Positions 17,014 to 26,503 are shown, counted from the stretch's first letter. The stretch is DNA of 64,000 nucleotides from Rheinheimera pleomorphica (GCF_011634895.1 NZ_SIRR01000031.1:248001-312000), one strand, 5' to 3'. A program made the numbers and translations. The notes: generated from the sequence alone by a model not told the origin.

Positions 17014-19773
17014 ATGAAAAAAACAACTCTACTGGCCAGCGCTGTTATGCTGGCCATTCTCACAGGCTGTGGCAGTAAAGACGCCGCCGAGCATTATACT
17101 GATGCTCAAAATTACATCGCCGAGAAAAAATATAACGCCGCGGTGATCGAACTGAAATCGGCCATACAGCAGTCACCGCAGCAAGCCGACTACCGCCAGG
17201 CTCTGGGTAAGCTTTATCTGCAACTGGGTGACCCTGTCTCAGCAGCAAAAGAGTTGTCACGCGCATTGGAACTCGGTGCTGATGCCTCAGTAGTCGCTAT
17301 TCCGCTGATACAGGCACGCTATCTGGCAGAAGATTATCAGGCCGTGCTGGCCGGATTAGATGAGACAACGACGCTAAGCCCACAGACAGAAAACTATATC
17401 AAGTTATATCAGGCCCTGGCAGAAATTGAACTCAGTAGCATTGACAGTGCCGTACCACTATTTGATGAGCTGTTGCTGGTTGAACAAACTGATCTCAATT
17501 TATTCGCCGAGGCCGCCCTGTCAATTAGCGCTAAAAGCTATGACAACGCCCAGCTGAAATTACAGCAGATAGCAACAGACAGCCCGGTGTATTTTCAGGC
17601 CGTGCTAATGCAGGCGCATGTCGCATTAATATTAAAACAGCACGATGCGGCTCTGGAGGGGCTGCACCGTTATCTGGACTATATGCCATCAGCATTAAAA
17701 GTCAGGTTGCTGGCAGCGCAGATTTTAGTGCAAAAAAGCGAGTTTGCCGAAGCAGAGCGCCATCTAAACCAATTACAAAAGGCCGCCCCAGAACATGGCC
17801 TGACGAATTATTTAACCGCCGTTGTTGAATACCAGAAACAAAATTATCAAGCCGCCAAAGAACATATCGATAAAGCCTTACAGGCAAAGCACAATACGTT
17901 GCAAAGCCGGGTGTTGGCCGGTTTAACCAACTATCAGTTAGGGCTGGAAACCCAGGCCCTGGTGCACTTATCTGCGGTAAAACAATATTTACCGCAACTG
18001 CCTGACATTAACCGGCTATATACGGCTTTACAGTTAAAAGCCGGGGAAACGCTGGACGCAGCGCAATCGATAAGTACAACCGAGTTAACTACCCAGGACC
18101 TGGCGCTAATCTCCACAACTGCATTAGAACTGATAAAAAAAGGCGACGATGCCGCAGCGGCTGAACTGATAGCACGCTATGAGCAATTTGTGGTCAGCGA
18201 AGATGCCGAATCACTGCAAACCTTAGGCCGGCTTAAACTTAGTATCAGCGGTCAGGAAACCGCCGGCATTCAGGCTCTGGAGCAGGCTTTACTGCTTGAT
18301 CCCAGCCAACATCATACCCGGCTTATTTTAGCCGGCAGCTATATCCGGCTGAAGCAATACGATAAGGCCGCCGCACTGGCTGATGAGTGGATAAACAACA
18401 CCGAGACCGCTGCAGCAGGTTACAATCTAAAAGCGCTGTTGGCCTTATTACAACAGGACCTCAGCGGCGGCAAAGCCTTGCTGGCTGAAGCATTTGCTGC
18501 TGATGAAGACAATGTATTTACCTATTTCCTGCTCTCGGTGGTGGCGCAACAGGAAAACGATACAGCACTGGCAGATCAGCATCTGCTAACAGCGATTTCG
18601 CTACGTTCTGACTATCAACCCGCGCTGGCTAACTACTACCAGTCACAAAGCCGCCAGGGCAAGCCCGAAGTCGCCATTGCCCTGGTAGAAAAATCACAAA
18701 AAGCGCACCCTGATAATATTCAGCTCAGGCTATTATTAGCGAACCTGTATCAGCTGAATAAACGTCCGGCGGAGATAGTTTCACTGATTGCCCCCGTCGT
18801 CGATCAGCAGCAACAACTGCCACCGGCATTTTACCTGCTGTTGTCACGCGCTTATGCCACGCTTAATCAAGTTGAGCCTGGCCTTAAAGTAACGCAGCGC
18901 TGGTTAAATGAAACCCCCAATAGCCTGCCGGCCACTTTTGCCCATGTTAATTTTTTAGCCTCAGCAAAACGCTATGACGAAGCGCTGCGGATAGTGAATA
19001 ACACCTTACAGCGACACCCGCAAAATGCCATTTTGCTGAAAACCAAAATGCATATGCAAACCGAAAATAAAGATTACAAAGGTGCTTTAGCAACTTATGC
19101 ACAACTGCCGGCTGACATTATTGAAAACGCCGATATGCTGTATCATAAAGGCCGTATCCAACTGCTGGACAACCAACTCACACCGGGGCTGCAGTCACTG
19201 CATAAGTCATACAACCAACACCCCTCGCCCGTGACAGCCCTGGCGATTGCCGAAGCCACGGCAAAGGATATCTCCTATCGCCGTGCGGTAACCTTCGTTG
19301 AAGAGCATTTTGCCAAACACGGCGACAACAAAGCGCTACGGGCGTTTTATGCCAACCTGCTGCTGCAGGACGATGTTAACAAAGCGGTCAGCATTTACCA
19401 GAAGCTGGTAGAAGAAGAACCAGATAACCTTATCTCATTAAATAATTACGCCTGGGTACTACAACAAGCAGGTAAAACGGAAGACGCTTTACCCTATATA
19501 GAGCGGGCAATGAAAATTAATGCCAACCATCCGGATATTCTGGATTCATACGGCAAAATTTTGTTCGCGCTAGGCCAGTACGACAAAGCTAAAGCACAGT
19601 ATGAAAAATCGCTGCAGCTTAGGCCGGCTAATGCTGAAGTGCAGTTAAATTATGCCGAATTATTGATAAAAACCGCAGTTTATCAACAAGCAGAAGAGAT
19701 ACTAAACGCCGTGAACAGCGATGATCCCAATCTGATGGCGCGTAAAACAACCTTAATGGCGGCTTTACCATAA
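17014..19773 (+). CDS. prsT: PEP-CTERM system TPR-repeat lipoprotein PrsT
   Basis: This 919-residue protein has a lipoprotein signal ending in LTGC (Cys19), followed by TPR-type helical repeats over nearly the whole length (for example YNAAVIELKSAIQQSP near residue 42, and repeats near the end with NYAWVLQQAGKTEDALPYIERA). Length, lipobox and repeat content match PrsT, a standard partner of the exosortase A exopolysaccharide machinery, probably a periplasmic scaffold. It follows wecC at 31 bp and precedes the PEP-CTERM target gene, with an inverted repeat directly after its stop. Confidence 0.88.
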   Translation: MKKTTLLASAVMLAILTGCGSKDAAEHYTDAQNYIAEKKYNAAVIELKSAIQQSPQQADYRQALGKLYLQLGDPVSAAKELSRALELGADASVVAIPLIQARYLAEDYQAVLAGLDETTTLSPQTENYIKLYQALAEIELSSIDSAVPLFDELLLVEQTDLNLFAEAALSISAKSYDNAQLKLQQIATDSPVYFQAVLMQAHVALILKQHDAALEGLHRYLDYMPSALKVRLLAAQILVQKSEFAEAERHLNQLQKAAPEHGLTNYLTAVVEYQKQNYQAAKEHIDKALQAKHNTLQSRVLAGLTNYQLGLETQALVHLSAVKQYLPQLPDINRLYTALQLKAGETLDAAQSISTTELTTQDLALISTTALELIKKGDDAAAAELIARYEQFVVSEDAESLQTLGRLKLSISGQETAGIQALEQALLLDPSQHHTRLILAGSYIRLKQYDKAAALADEWINNTETAAAGYNLKALLALLQQDLSGGKALLAEAFAADEDNVFTYFLLSVVAQQENDTALADQHLLTAISLRSDYQPALANYYQSQSRQGKPEVAIALVEKSQKAHPDNIQLRLLLANLYQLNKRPAEIVSLIAPVVDQQQQLPPAFYLLLSRAYATLNQVEPGLKVTQRWLNETPNSLPATFAHVNFLASAKRYDEALRIVNNTLQRHPQNAILLKTKMHMQTENKDYKGALATYAQLPADIIENADMLYHKGRIQLLDNQLTPGLQSLHKSYNQHPSPVTALAIAEATAKDISYRRAVTFVEEHFAKHGDNKALRAFYANLLLQDDVNKAVSIYQKLVEEEPDNLISLNNYAWVLQQAGKTEDALPYIERAMKINANHPDILDSYGKILFALGQYDKAKAQYEKSLQLRPANAEVQLNYAELLIKTAVYQQAEEILNAVNSDDPNLMARKTTLMAALP

Positions 19774-19783
19774 CACTCACCAA

Positions 19784-19819
19784 GCCATGTGCTGGCAACC
19801 TAATTGGCAGGCACATGGC
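19784..19819. repeat. 9-bp perfect dyad between prsT and the PEP-CTERM gene
   Basis: GCCATGTGC (19784-19792) and GCACATGGC (19811-19819) are exact reverse complements separated by 18 bp. The dyad lies 10 bp after the prsT stop codon and about 110-125 bp upstream of the sigma-54 -24 element. There is no T-run after it, so an intrinsic terminator is unlikely; a binding site for an enhancer-binding regulator is plausible. Confidence 0.45.
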
Positions 19820-19929
19820 AATCTCCAGTTGCAAAGCAGCTGTCAGATAAATTTACACCTAGCCAAGACCATTGCTCAGCGATTCTTTTTTCTTCATATA
19901 ATTCATAAAGTTAAAAAAAATTAAATTCA

Positions 19930-19943
19930 GGCACGGATAATGC
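19930..19943 (+). promoter_or_regulatory. Sigma-54 (-24/-12) promoter of the PEP-CTERM protein gene
   Basis: AGGCACGGATAATGCTTA has the -24 GG (19930-19931) and -12 GC (19942-19943) exactly 12 bp apart and matches TGGCACG-N4-TTGC at most positions. Transcription would start near 19955, giving a leader of about 36 nt. Sigma-54 control by the PrsK/PrsR two-component pair is known for exosortase A systems. Confidence 0.65.
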
Positions 19944-19990
19944 TTAATGTAAGGGTGTTGTAACTTTATATGTATAACAAGGAGCTCGTT

Positions 19991-20851
19991 ATGAAATATT
20001 TAAAAACACTGGCCGCAGCATCTGTACTTGCTATGTCCGGTTTCGCTGCGCAAGCTGGCGAAATAAATGTTGGTGGTGTGGTTTGGGATCCAGATTGGAC
20101 AGATGGCGGTGATCCGGCATCAGAGCAAGATTTTATTGGTCGCTACAACTTCACCCAGTGGTATAGCACAGTTTCCGATCCGCTGGGCTCATTAGGCAGT
20201 GCTACCAGTGCCGCTACCATTGGTGATGTTTTAGCCGCAGGTGGTTTAGGTGGCGGTCCTGGCGATTCTACCGGCTATTTTTTAAGTGGTGCAGGTGAGT
20301 TTTATCAGGTTAATGACCCTTTAAATGATGTCACCATTGCCGACCCCTTTGGTGGTGCCTTGGGTAGTTTTTGCCCAGGTTGTGAGCTGACATTTGCTTT
20401 TGGTGGTTTAGAATTATTTGACGATCTGTCATTTGATTTAACCAACGCCTGGGCAAGAATTTATGTCGACAGCAGCCCGGATTTTGCTATCCCAGTGTCA
20501 ACGTTAAATGCCGGCACCATGCCAGCTAACGCACATGACGGCAACGTCTGGCTGGACTTATCATTTGCTGATTTACAATTTACCTCTTTAATTTCAGGTG
20601 CGGCGTCAGGTTTTGTTTCTGCAACCTTCAATATTATTGGTGGTCAGGCAGCAGACAATTTTGACCCTGCGTTGTTATCCTATAATGGTAGTGCTTATTT
20701 TGGTACCAACCCAATTGATATCAACTTAAACTCACGCTTTTCATCAGGTGGTAACGGTGCAGTATTAGCCAATACTATCCCTGAGCCTGGCATACTGTTT
20801 ATGTTTGGTGCCGGCTTATTAGGCTTACGCTTAATGCGCAGAAAAGCATAA
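19991..20851 (+). CDS. PEP-CTERM sorting domain-containing exported protein
   Basis: This 286-residue protein begins with a signal peptide (MKYLKTLAAASVLAMSGFAA, cleavage probably after AQA) and ends with the tripartite PEP-CTERM signal: TIPEPG, a hydrophobic stretch (ILFMFGAGLLGLRLM) and the basic tail RRKA. The exosortase should cut near PEP and hand the protein to the envelope or exopolysaccharide. The body is glycine-, serine- and aspartate-rich with one FCPGC pair. The ATG at 19991 is chosen because AAGGAG lies 6 nt before it; an ATG 7 codons upstream lacks a ribosome site. It is the only PEP-CTERM substrate seen here. Confidence 0.9.
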   Translation: MKYLKTLAAASVLAMSGFAAQAGEINVGGVVWDPDWTDGGDPASEQDFIGRYNFTQWYSTVSDPLGSLGSATSAATIGDVLAAGGLGGGPGDSTGYFLSGAGEFYQVNDPLNDVTIADPFGGALGSFCPGCELTFAFGGLELFDDLSFDLTNAWARIYVDSSPDFAIPVSTLNAGTMPANAHDGNVWLDLSFADLQFTSLISGAASGFVSATFNIIGGQAADNFDPALLSYNGSAYFGTNPIDINLNSRFSSGGNGAVLANTIPEPGILFMFGAGLLGLRLMRRKA

Positions 20852-20863
20852 TTGTTGTCCTGT

Positions 20864-20893
20864 AAAAAAACCCTGTTATTACAGGGTTTTTTT
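20864..20893. terminator. Bidirectional intrinsic terminator
   Basis: The A7-CCCTGT stem (20864-20876), the TATT loop and ACAGGG-T7 (20881-20893) form a strong hairpin with T-runs on both strands. It ends the PEP-CTERM gene on the plus strand and the FAD-oxidase gene on the minus strand; the oxidase stop codon lies in the loop region, so its last codons form one arm. Confidence 0.88.
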
Positions 20894-22531
20894 ATCTGCT
20901 TTGCTAAAGTAACCCGGTTGGTAGCGCCCGGGGCTAACGATATCGTGCGGGTCAACCGCTTGCTTTAGTTGGCCGGCAAACTGCCAAAATACGCTATTCT
21001 GGTCGAGTAACTGCTGTTGTTGCTGCAGGTTTAACCGATAAGGTACCCAGCCCTGTTTTAAGCCGGTGTTGACCAGCTTTTGCAGACACTGTTGCGCCTG
21101 CGCCACAGCAGCAGGATCCTGCCGGTTGAACACTATAGGCACAGTACTATCCACCGTATCGTATTTTAAACTGGTAAAGGTAATCAGCGGCTCTATGCCG
21201 TACTTGGGGCATATTTCTCTTACCATACTGATAAAACGGCGCATCGCCACTTTATCCATCGGAATAAGCGGCGCATACCACAACAGGCCGCAGCCATCGG
21301 CAGCCGGGTTAAGCTCAGTGCCTGCCTGATAGGTCGGGTTACGCCAGTAGGCTAAAGGCAACGCCACCTGGTTAGGTTTACCCAGCATCACTTCTATGCC
21401 TTTATCCAATGTGCTTAGCATACCGCGGATCTCTGTCAGCCAGGTCGCAGGTAAGCATGCCAGCAGCCGCCTTGCCACGGTTAACAAAGCCCCCTCGGAA
21501 AAAATAATCCGCTTCGCTTTACCCGCCACAAAGGCTTTAACCTCTTTACGGGCAGCCTTGACGACACTTTTCTGACCATACAAGGTACCAACTAACATCC
21601 AACCTGGCGTGTCGTATTGTTTTGCCAGCTGCCGAACCTGCTCTGCGCTCATTGCCTTATGAACAGCGCGACCATTAGGGTTATCCGCCATCATCGACAA
21701 CAAGCGGCGCTGATCCATCAGGTTAACTGAACCGACAATGCCATCTAACTGCTGCAAAATCGTAAAAGCCGTGGTAACGGCAGATTCAAAATCACTGTCA
21801 GCAGCATACTGAATATAAAATGAGTCAAACGCCTGCGGCCGGGCTTTTAGCCGCAGCGTAACCTCGGTAACAATGCCAAACCCTGATTGGGTAAACATGC
21901 CATCCAGATAAGGTCCGATACCATATTTAAAGGTTTTATCGATAAAATCGCTACCAGACTGGTCCAGCTCTGAGATAGCAGATTGATAAAAGCTGCCATC
22001 TGCCAGATAAGCTTTTACACTATTTACCGCGGCAAAATGGTCGGTAAAAGGTGTAATACCATAACCGCGCTCCAACGCATTGGCCAAAATACTGCACGAC
22101 GGCCCGGCACCGGTAACAGGCACTAAAAAAGGTAATTGCTGTTGTTGGAAAAAGTCCCATAGCATTTGCTGGGTGACACCAGGCTCTACCGTCACTAGCC
22201 CCAGTGATTTACTGTTCAGGCTGATCTTAGTTAGCGCCGATAAATCCAGTAACACTGAACGGCTGTCATTTGCCAATGCAGAGGTGTAGCCCCAATTATG
22301 CCCTGTGCTAATCGGATAAACAGAAAACGCCTGCTCTGTGTCAGCTAACCGATTTGCCAATAGCAAAATCGCCTTGATGTCGGCTTTATTGGCAATTTTT
22401 ACCACTGCACTGACGCTGGCATCACGCCCTTCGCAATTCAGTTGATACGGCTGCAGTTGCTCTGGTGTGCTCAGCAATACACTGTTAGCACTCAGCACCC
22501 GGCTAATTTCATTCAGACATATTTCGTTCAT
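20879..22531 (-). CDS. FAD-binding oxidase, VAO / 4-cresol dehydrogenase-like
   Basis: This 550-residue protein has the PP-loop of the vanillyl-alcohol oxidase superfamily: VYPISTGHNWGYTSAL (about residues 84-99), LGLVTVEPGVTQQMLWDFF, then VTGAGPSCSILANALERGYGITPFTDHFA. The C-terminal half (GLLWYAPLIPMD and following) fits the FAD-oxidase C-terminal cap domain. Relatives oxidise phenolic or hydroxylated substrates through a flavin. No signal peptide is visible. It sits upside-down between the PEP-CTERM gene and the acyltransferase gene, 45 bp downstream of the latter, so it may tailor a locus-specific small molecule. The substrate is unknown. Confidence 0.72.
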   Translation of the reverse strand: MNEICLNEISRVLSANSVLLSTPEQLQPYQLNCEGRDASVSAVVKIANKADIKAILLLANRLADTEQAFSVYPISTGHNWGYTSALANDSRSVLLDLSALTKISLNSKSLGLVTVEPGVTQQMLWDFFQQQQLPFLVPVTGAGPSCSILANALERGYGITPFTDHFAAVNSVKAYLADGSFYQSAISELDQSGSDFIDKTFKYGIGPYLDGMFTQSGFGIVTEVTLRLKARPQAFDSFYIQYAADSDFESAVTTAFTILQQLDGIVGSVNLMDQRRLLSMMADNPNGRAVHKAMSAEQVRQLAKQYDTPGWMLVGTLYGQKSVVKAARKEVKAFVAGKAKRIIFSEGALLTVARRLLACLPATWLTEIRGMLSTLDKGIEVMLGKPNQVALPLAYWRNPTYQAGTELNPAADGCGLLWYAPLIPMDKVAMRRFISMVREICPKYGIEPLITFTSLKYDTVDSTVPIVFNRQDPAAVAQAQQCLQKLVNTGLKQGWVPYRLNLQQQQQLLDQNSVFWQFAGQLKQAVDPHDIVSPGRYQPGYFSKADKKTL

Positions 22532-22576
22532 ACATTTCTACTGTAAGGCTGCTATCTCACGCCGGGGCCAAATAGA

Positions 22577-23443
22577 TTAGCGTAGCAAAATGGCATTGCC
22601 AGGTGCACTTTTCGCCGAACCCGGGCTGGATTTCTGTGCCGGAGTGTTAAAGAGCGACGCCTCCATGGAATGGAGCAGCTTAAGATAGCCTGGGCTAAGG
22701 GTGCGTTTCAGCTCGCGGGCATCGACATAATAAGGTGCGCGTTTGCCATGAAACTCAATCGCTGCGCCCAGTTGTCGGAACATAATACCCACAAAAGATA
22801 AACTGCGCGCCAGCCGGGGCTCCATCATCACAAAAACATGAAACCGCTTTGTCTTCAATGACATGGCTGCTGCAGACAAATATAGACATATTGCAATATA
22901 GGGAAAGCAGCGCAGCTCGGTCTCAGAATATTGCTGCTCATTAATGGCCCCTGTCGCCGCACCAGAAAATTTATCTATCTCACGCTTTCTAAACGCCGCC
23001 GGTACCGCCAGACGGGAAATCTCACAAATTTCATGCCGGCCAAAATCTTTCGGATGCAAATTGGCATCGGTCAGGGCATGTGAGCAAAACTGTTCTATCG
23101 GTAATAGCTGATCTGCATTTGCCGACGTAATAAGCCTTACGGTGCCCGCCAGCGCATTTGAACCTAAGTGCCGGACAAAACAATGGATGGCCCGGCTATC
23201 AAACTCGTCGTGCTCTTCGTGAGATGCTTTTACATCTTCAAAATGCAGCTCTTCGCAGTAGACATTATGCCGCAGCTTATACACTTCATGCTTTAACTGT
23301 TCAGTATCGGCAATTTGCGGCTTTAAGTACTGTGAGAAATGCTCGGAAATGGTTTTCGCATCGTTGCTAGCCAATGACGCCATGGCTTTTTTAACCACAC
23401 CACCAATAATTGGCTTGTCTGCCAGCGCTTTTAAACGTTTCAT
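22577..23443 (-). CDS. PEP-CTERM/exosortase system-associated acyltransferase (LuxI-like fold)
   Basis: The 288-residue protein contains the autoinducer-synthase-like GNAT core: VYKLRHNVYCEELHFED (about residues 50-66), EHDEFDSRAIHCFVRHLGS, GTVRLI and HEICEISRLAV. Proteins of this family accompany exosortase systems and probably transfer an acyl group from ACP to an amino acid or similar acceptor; the fold is shared with homoserine-lactone synthases. The locus ACP at 15436 is the obvious candidate donor. The FAD-oxidase gene lies immediately downstream on the same strand. Confidence 0.85.
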   Translation of the reverse strand: MKRLKALADKPIIGGVVKKAMASLASNDAKTISEHFSQYLKPQIADTEQLKHEVYKLRHNVYCEELHFEDVKASHEEHDEFDSRAIHCFVRHLGSNALAGTVRLITSANADQLLPIEQFCSHALTDANLHPKDFGRHEICEISRLAVPAAFRKREIDKFSGAATGAINEQQYSETELRCFPYIAICLYLSAAAMSLKTKRFHVFVMMEPRLARSLSFVGIMFRQLGAAIEFHGKRAPYYVDARELKRTLSPGYLKLLHSMEASLFNTPAQKSSPGSAKSAPGNAILLR

Positions 23444-23588
23444 GGGAACTCCTCTGATCCTTCAGACCAAGCAATATACGGGAAATAACTCTACTTAGCT
23501 TAGTCTGAGTTAGATGAGTTGCCACACCAAAATCGGCTTATTTTTGCCGGCACGATATTTCAGGCGCTACGCAAAAAATACCACAGTG

Positions 23589-24086
23589 TCAGGACGTCGG
23601 ATACTGTTGTGCCAGCGCGACAAGCTGCTGACCAGTAAGCCGGTTAATGCGCCAATCATGCAGCAGTTGGGCACCCTGAGACTGATAAAAATCAATCGCC
23701 GGTTGATTCCAGTCCAATACAGACCATTCCAGCCGGCCACAATTGCGCTCAACCGCCAATTTAGCCAGGTAGCTAAGCAGTAACTTACCCAGGCCTTTAC
23801 CACGAAACGCCGGCAATACAAATAAATCTTCCAGATAAATGCCGGGTTTGGCTAAAAAGGTCGAGTAATTATGGAAAAACAACGCAAACCCAGCAGCCTG
23901 CTGCAGATATTCAGCAATGACGACTTCTGCATAGGCTTTGCTGCCAAATAAGGTTTCCCTTAGCTTTTCTTCATCTGCAACGACCTGATCCGATAATTTT
24001 TCATACTCTGCCAGCCCTTTGATAAAGCTTAAAATGGTGGCAAGGTCATCTTGCGTAGCCAAACGTAGGCTGATCTGTGCAGACAT
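23589..24086 (-). CDS. GNAT family N-acetyltransferase
   Basis: With the ATG at 24086 (GGAG 8 nt upstream) this is a 165-residue GNAT protein. IYLEDLFVLPAFRGKGLGKLLLSYLA contains the acetyl-CoA-binding R/Q-x-x-G-x-G/A loop, and NQPAIDFYQSQGA is the typical C-terminal motif. It resembles the diamine/thialysine acetyltransferase branch. The longer open frame upstream would run across the terminator of the acyl-CoA dehydrogenase gene and is unlikely. The substrate is not determined. Confidence 0.82.
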   Translation of the reverse strand: MSAQISLRLATQDDLATILSFIKGLAEYEKLSDQVVADEEKLRETLFGSKAYAEVVIAEYLQQAAGFALFFHNYSTFLAKPGIYLEDLFVLPAFRGKGLGKLLLSYLAKLAVERNCGRLEWSVLDWNQPAIDFYQSQGAQLLHDWRINRLTGQQLVALAQQYPTS

Positions 24087-24136
24087 AATTTTCTCCATTA
24101 ATAACACATCATCCAACAACAGTGTTGGGTAATAAA

Positions 24137-24171
24137 AAAACGCCGCTAAGGCACAACCCTGGCGGCGTTTT
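24137..24171 (-). terminator. Intrinsic terminator after the acyl-CoA dehydrogenase gene
   Basis: On the minus strand, AAAACGCCGC, a 15-nt loop, GCGGCGTTTT and further T residues form a 10-bp stem with a T-run. It separates the psrA-dehydrogenase unit from the GNAT gene. Confidence 0.85.
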
Positions 24172-24186
24172 AGTGTAGCAAGTTGT

Positions 24187-26502
24187 TTACGCGGCGTCAG
24201 TAGCGCCCAGCGCCATCGCTTCCAGCTCACCAGCTTTAAAGCTGTCAACACTAATAGCGCTAAAACGCAGGCTATTCATTTGTGTCAACTGTTCAGCCTC
24301 GGCATCGGTAAGCACCTGGGCGGCCAACGCCTGCTCTATGGTCTGCTGCATTGGCTGCTTACGTGCCAGAGTCCCGGCGCGCTGCGCCTGATAAATTTTC
24401 TTCAGCAGCGGCTGGGCTTCATACATAGCAACAAAAGCGCTCTCCATCAGGCCGGTAGCATCGTTTTCATCTGCACCGATATAACACAGATGCGTTAAAC
24501 GATCGCGCACCACGCCAGGCTTAGATAAGGCCTCACAGATTTGAATAGCGGTATCATCACCCGGCATTTTGTAACCTATACCAAACGGAAACACCAGTGT
24601 CTTTAACAGCCGCGCGACAATACGATTAGGGAAGTTAGCAAAGAAACCATCAAAAGCACGGCCAATTTCAAACAGCGCGCGCTCCAGGCTGTAATGCACA
24701 AAAGGTAAATCACACTGCTGACGGCCACTGTCTTCATAAAACTTCAGTACTGCTGAGGCAATATATAACTGGCTTAGCACATCACCTAAGCGGGCAGACA
24801 ACATTTCACGGCGCTTTAATTCACCACCTAAAATCAGCATCGAGAAATCGGCACTTAACGCCAATGCCCGGCTCATCCGGCTAAGCTGCTTGTAATACTT
24901 AGCGGTTTCACCCGATACAGGTGCACTGTTAAAAGCACCGGCGCTCAAACCCTGCCACAGCGCGCCAAAGGTATTGCCCACAGCAAAGCCAATATGTTTC
25001 AGCAGCAAGCTGTCAAACTGTTTTAAGCCCTGCTCTGCATCCGGGTTTGCCGCCGCTTCCAACTCTGCCAGCACATAAGGGTGACAACGGGTGGCGCCCT
25101 GACCAAAAATCATCAGGTTGCGAGTTAAAATATTGGCGCCTTCCACCGTGATAGAAATGGGAATGCCCATATAGCCGTGAGCCAGATAGTTTTTCGGCCC
25201 AACCTGAATTGCGCGGCCGGCATGAATATCAAAAGCATCGTTCATTAAGGTGCGCGACATCTCGGTCATGTGGTACTTGGCAATCGCCGTGACCACGCTC
25301 GGGCTTAATTTCATATCGATAGCGCCGGCGGTCATTACCCGCATCGCCTCAAGGCTATACGTTAAGCCACCGATGCGTGCCAGCGACTCCTGGACACCTT
25401 CAAACTTACCGATAGACATACCAAACTGCTGGCGCACATAACCATAAGCGCCGGTCATACGTGCTGCTAAATGTCCGGTGGCCGTCGCCAGAGCAGGTAA
25501 GCTGATACCCCGCCCTGCAGACAGACACTCTACCAGCATACGCCAGCCACGACCGGCGTAATCCGGTCCACCGATAATCCACTCCAACGGAATAAATACG
25601 TCTTTACCGTAGGTCGTACCGTTCATAAAGGCCATATTCATAGGGAAATGGCGGTCACCAATTTCAACACCTTTGTGGCTGGTGGGTATCAGCGCACAGG
25701 TAATACCCAGCTCTTCTTTGTCGCCTAACAGCTGCTCAGGGTCGTACAGTTTAAACGCCAGGCCAAGCACCGTTGCCACCGGTGCCAGCGTGATATAACG
25801 CTTGTCCCAGTTTAACCGGATCCCCAGTACCTCTTTACCGTCAAATTCACCTTTACACACCACACCGGTATCCGGAATACCCCCGGCGTCAGATCCTGCT
25901 TCCGGCCCGGTTAAGGCGAAACAAGGTACATCAGTGCCGTTGGCTAAACTTGGCAGCCAAAAATCTTTTTGCTGTTGCGTGCCATAGTGCATTAGCAGCT
26001 CGCCCGGGCCTAACGAGTTTGGCACCATAACGGTAACGGCCGCCGTCAAACTGCGGGTAGCAATGCGCGACACTATGGTCGAGTTGCCGATAGCAGAAAA
26101 TTCGCGGCCGCCATAAGCTTTAGGAATAATCATGGCGAAGAAACCTTCGCGCTTTAAAAAGTCCCACACTTCGGCTGGCAGGTCACGTTGTTCCTGCACA
26201 ATTTTATAGTCATCCAGCATTGCCAGCAGGGTTTCAACCTGATTGTCCATAAAGGCCTGCTCGTCGGCGCTCAATTCAGGCTTAGGGAAACTGTGCAGTT
26301 GCTGCCAGTCTGGCTTACCTTTGAATAACTCACCGTCCCACCACACATCACCGGCTTCCATAGCTTCGCGTTCGGTATCTGACAAGGGCGGTAAGATCTT
26401 TTTAAACACGGTAAATACCGGTTTAGTGATCAGATTACGGCGAATATCGGCAACGCCAAAAATCACCGCCACAGCAACAACTAATATTAACAGGACTAAC
26501 AT
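24187..26502 (-). CDS. fadE: Acyl-CoA dehydrogenase, FadE type
   Basis: The 771-residue protein has an N-terminal membrane helix (MLVLLILVVAVAVIFGVADI) followed by an acyl-CoA dehydrogenase core: MIIPKAYGGREFSAIGNS, PCFALTGPEAGSDAGGIPD (FAD/substrate region), FMNGTTYGKDVFIP, GAYGYVRQQFGMSIGKFEGVQE, and a long C-terminal extension as in E. coli FadE (about 814 residues). It catalyses the first step of fatty acid beta-oxidation. The ATG at 26502 is preferred because AAGGAAGG lies 4 nt before it; a GTG at 26517 is the alternative. It lies 1 bp after the psrA stop, so the regulator and its target are one operon. Confidence 0.88.
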   Translation of the reverse strand: MLVLLILVVAVAVIFGVADIRRNLITKPVFTVFKKILPPLSDTEREAMEAGDVWWDGELFKGKPDWQQLHSFPKPELSADEQAFMDNQVETLLAMLDDYKIVQEQRDLPAEVWDFLKREGFFAMIIPKAYGGREFSAIGNSTIVSRIATRSLTAAVTVMVPNSLGPGELLMHYGTQQQKDFWLPSLANGTDVPCFALTGPEAGSDAGGIPDTGVVCKGEFDGKEVLGIRLNWDKRYITLAPVATVLGLAFKLYDPEQLLGDKEELGITCALIPTSHKGVEIGDRHFPMNMAFMNGTTYGKDVFIPLEWIIGGPDYAGRGWRMLVECLSAGRGISLPALATATGHLAARMTGAYGYVRQQFGMSIGKFEGVQESLARIGGLTYSLEAMRVMTAGAIDMKLSPSVVTAIAKYHMTEMSRTLMNDAFDIHAGRAIQVGPKNYLAHGYMGIPISITVEGANILTRNLMIFGQGATRCHPYVLAELEAAANPDAEQGLKQFDSLLLKHIGFAVGNTFGALWQGLSAGAFNSAPVSGETAKYYKQLSRMSRALALSADFSMLILGGELKRREMLSARLGDVLSQLYIASAVLKFYEDSGRQQCDLPFVHYSLERALFEIGRAFDGFFANFPNRIVARLLKTLVFPFGIGYKMPGDDTAIQICEALSKPGVVRDRLTHLCYIGADENDATGLMESAFVAMYEAQPLLKKIYQAQRAGTLARKQPMQQTIEQALAAQVLTDAEAEQLTQMNSLRFSAISVDSFKAGELEAMALGATDAA

Positions 26503-26503
26503 A

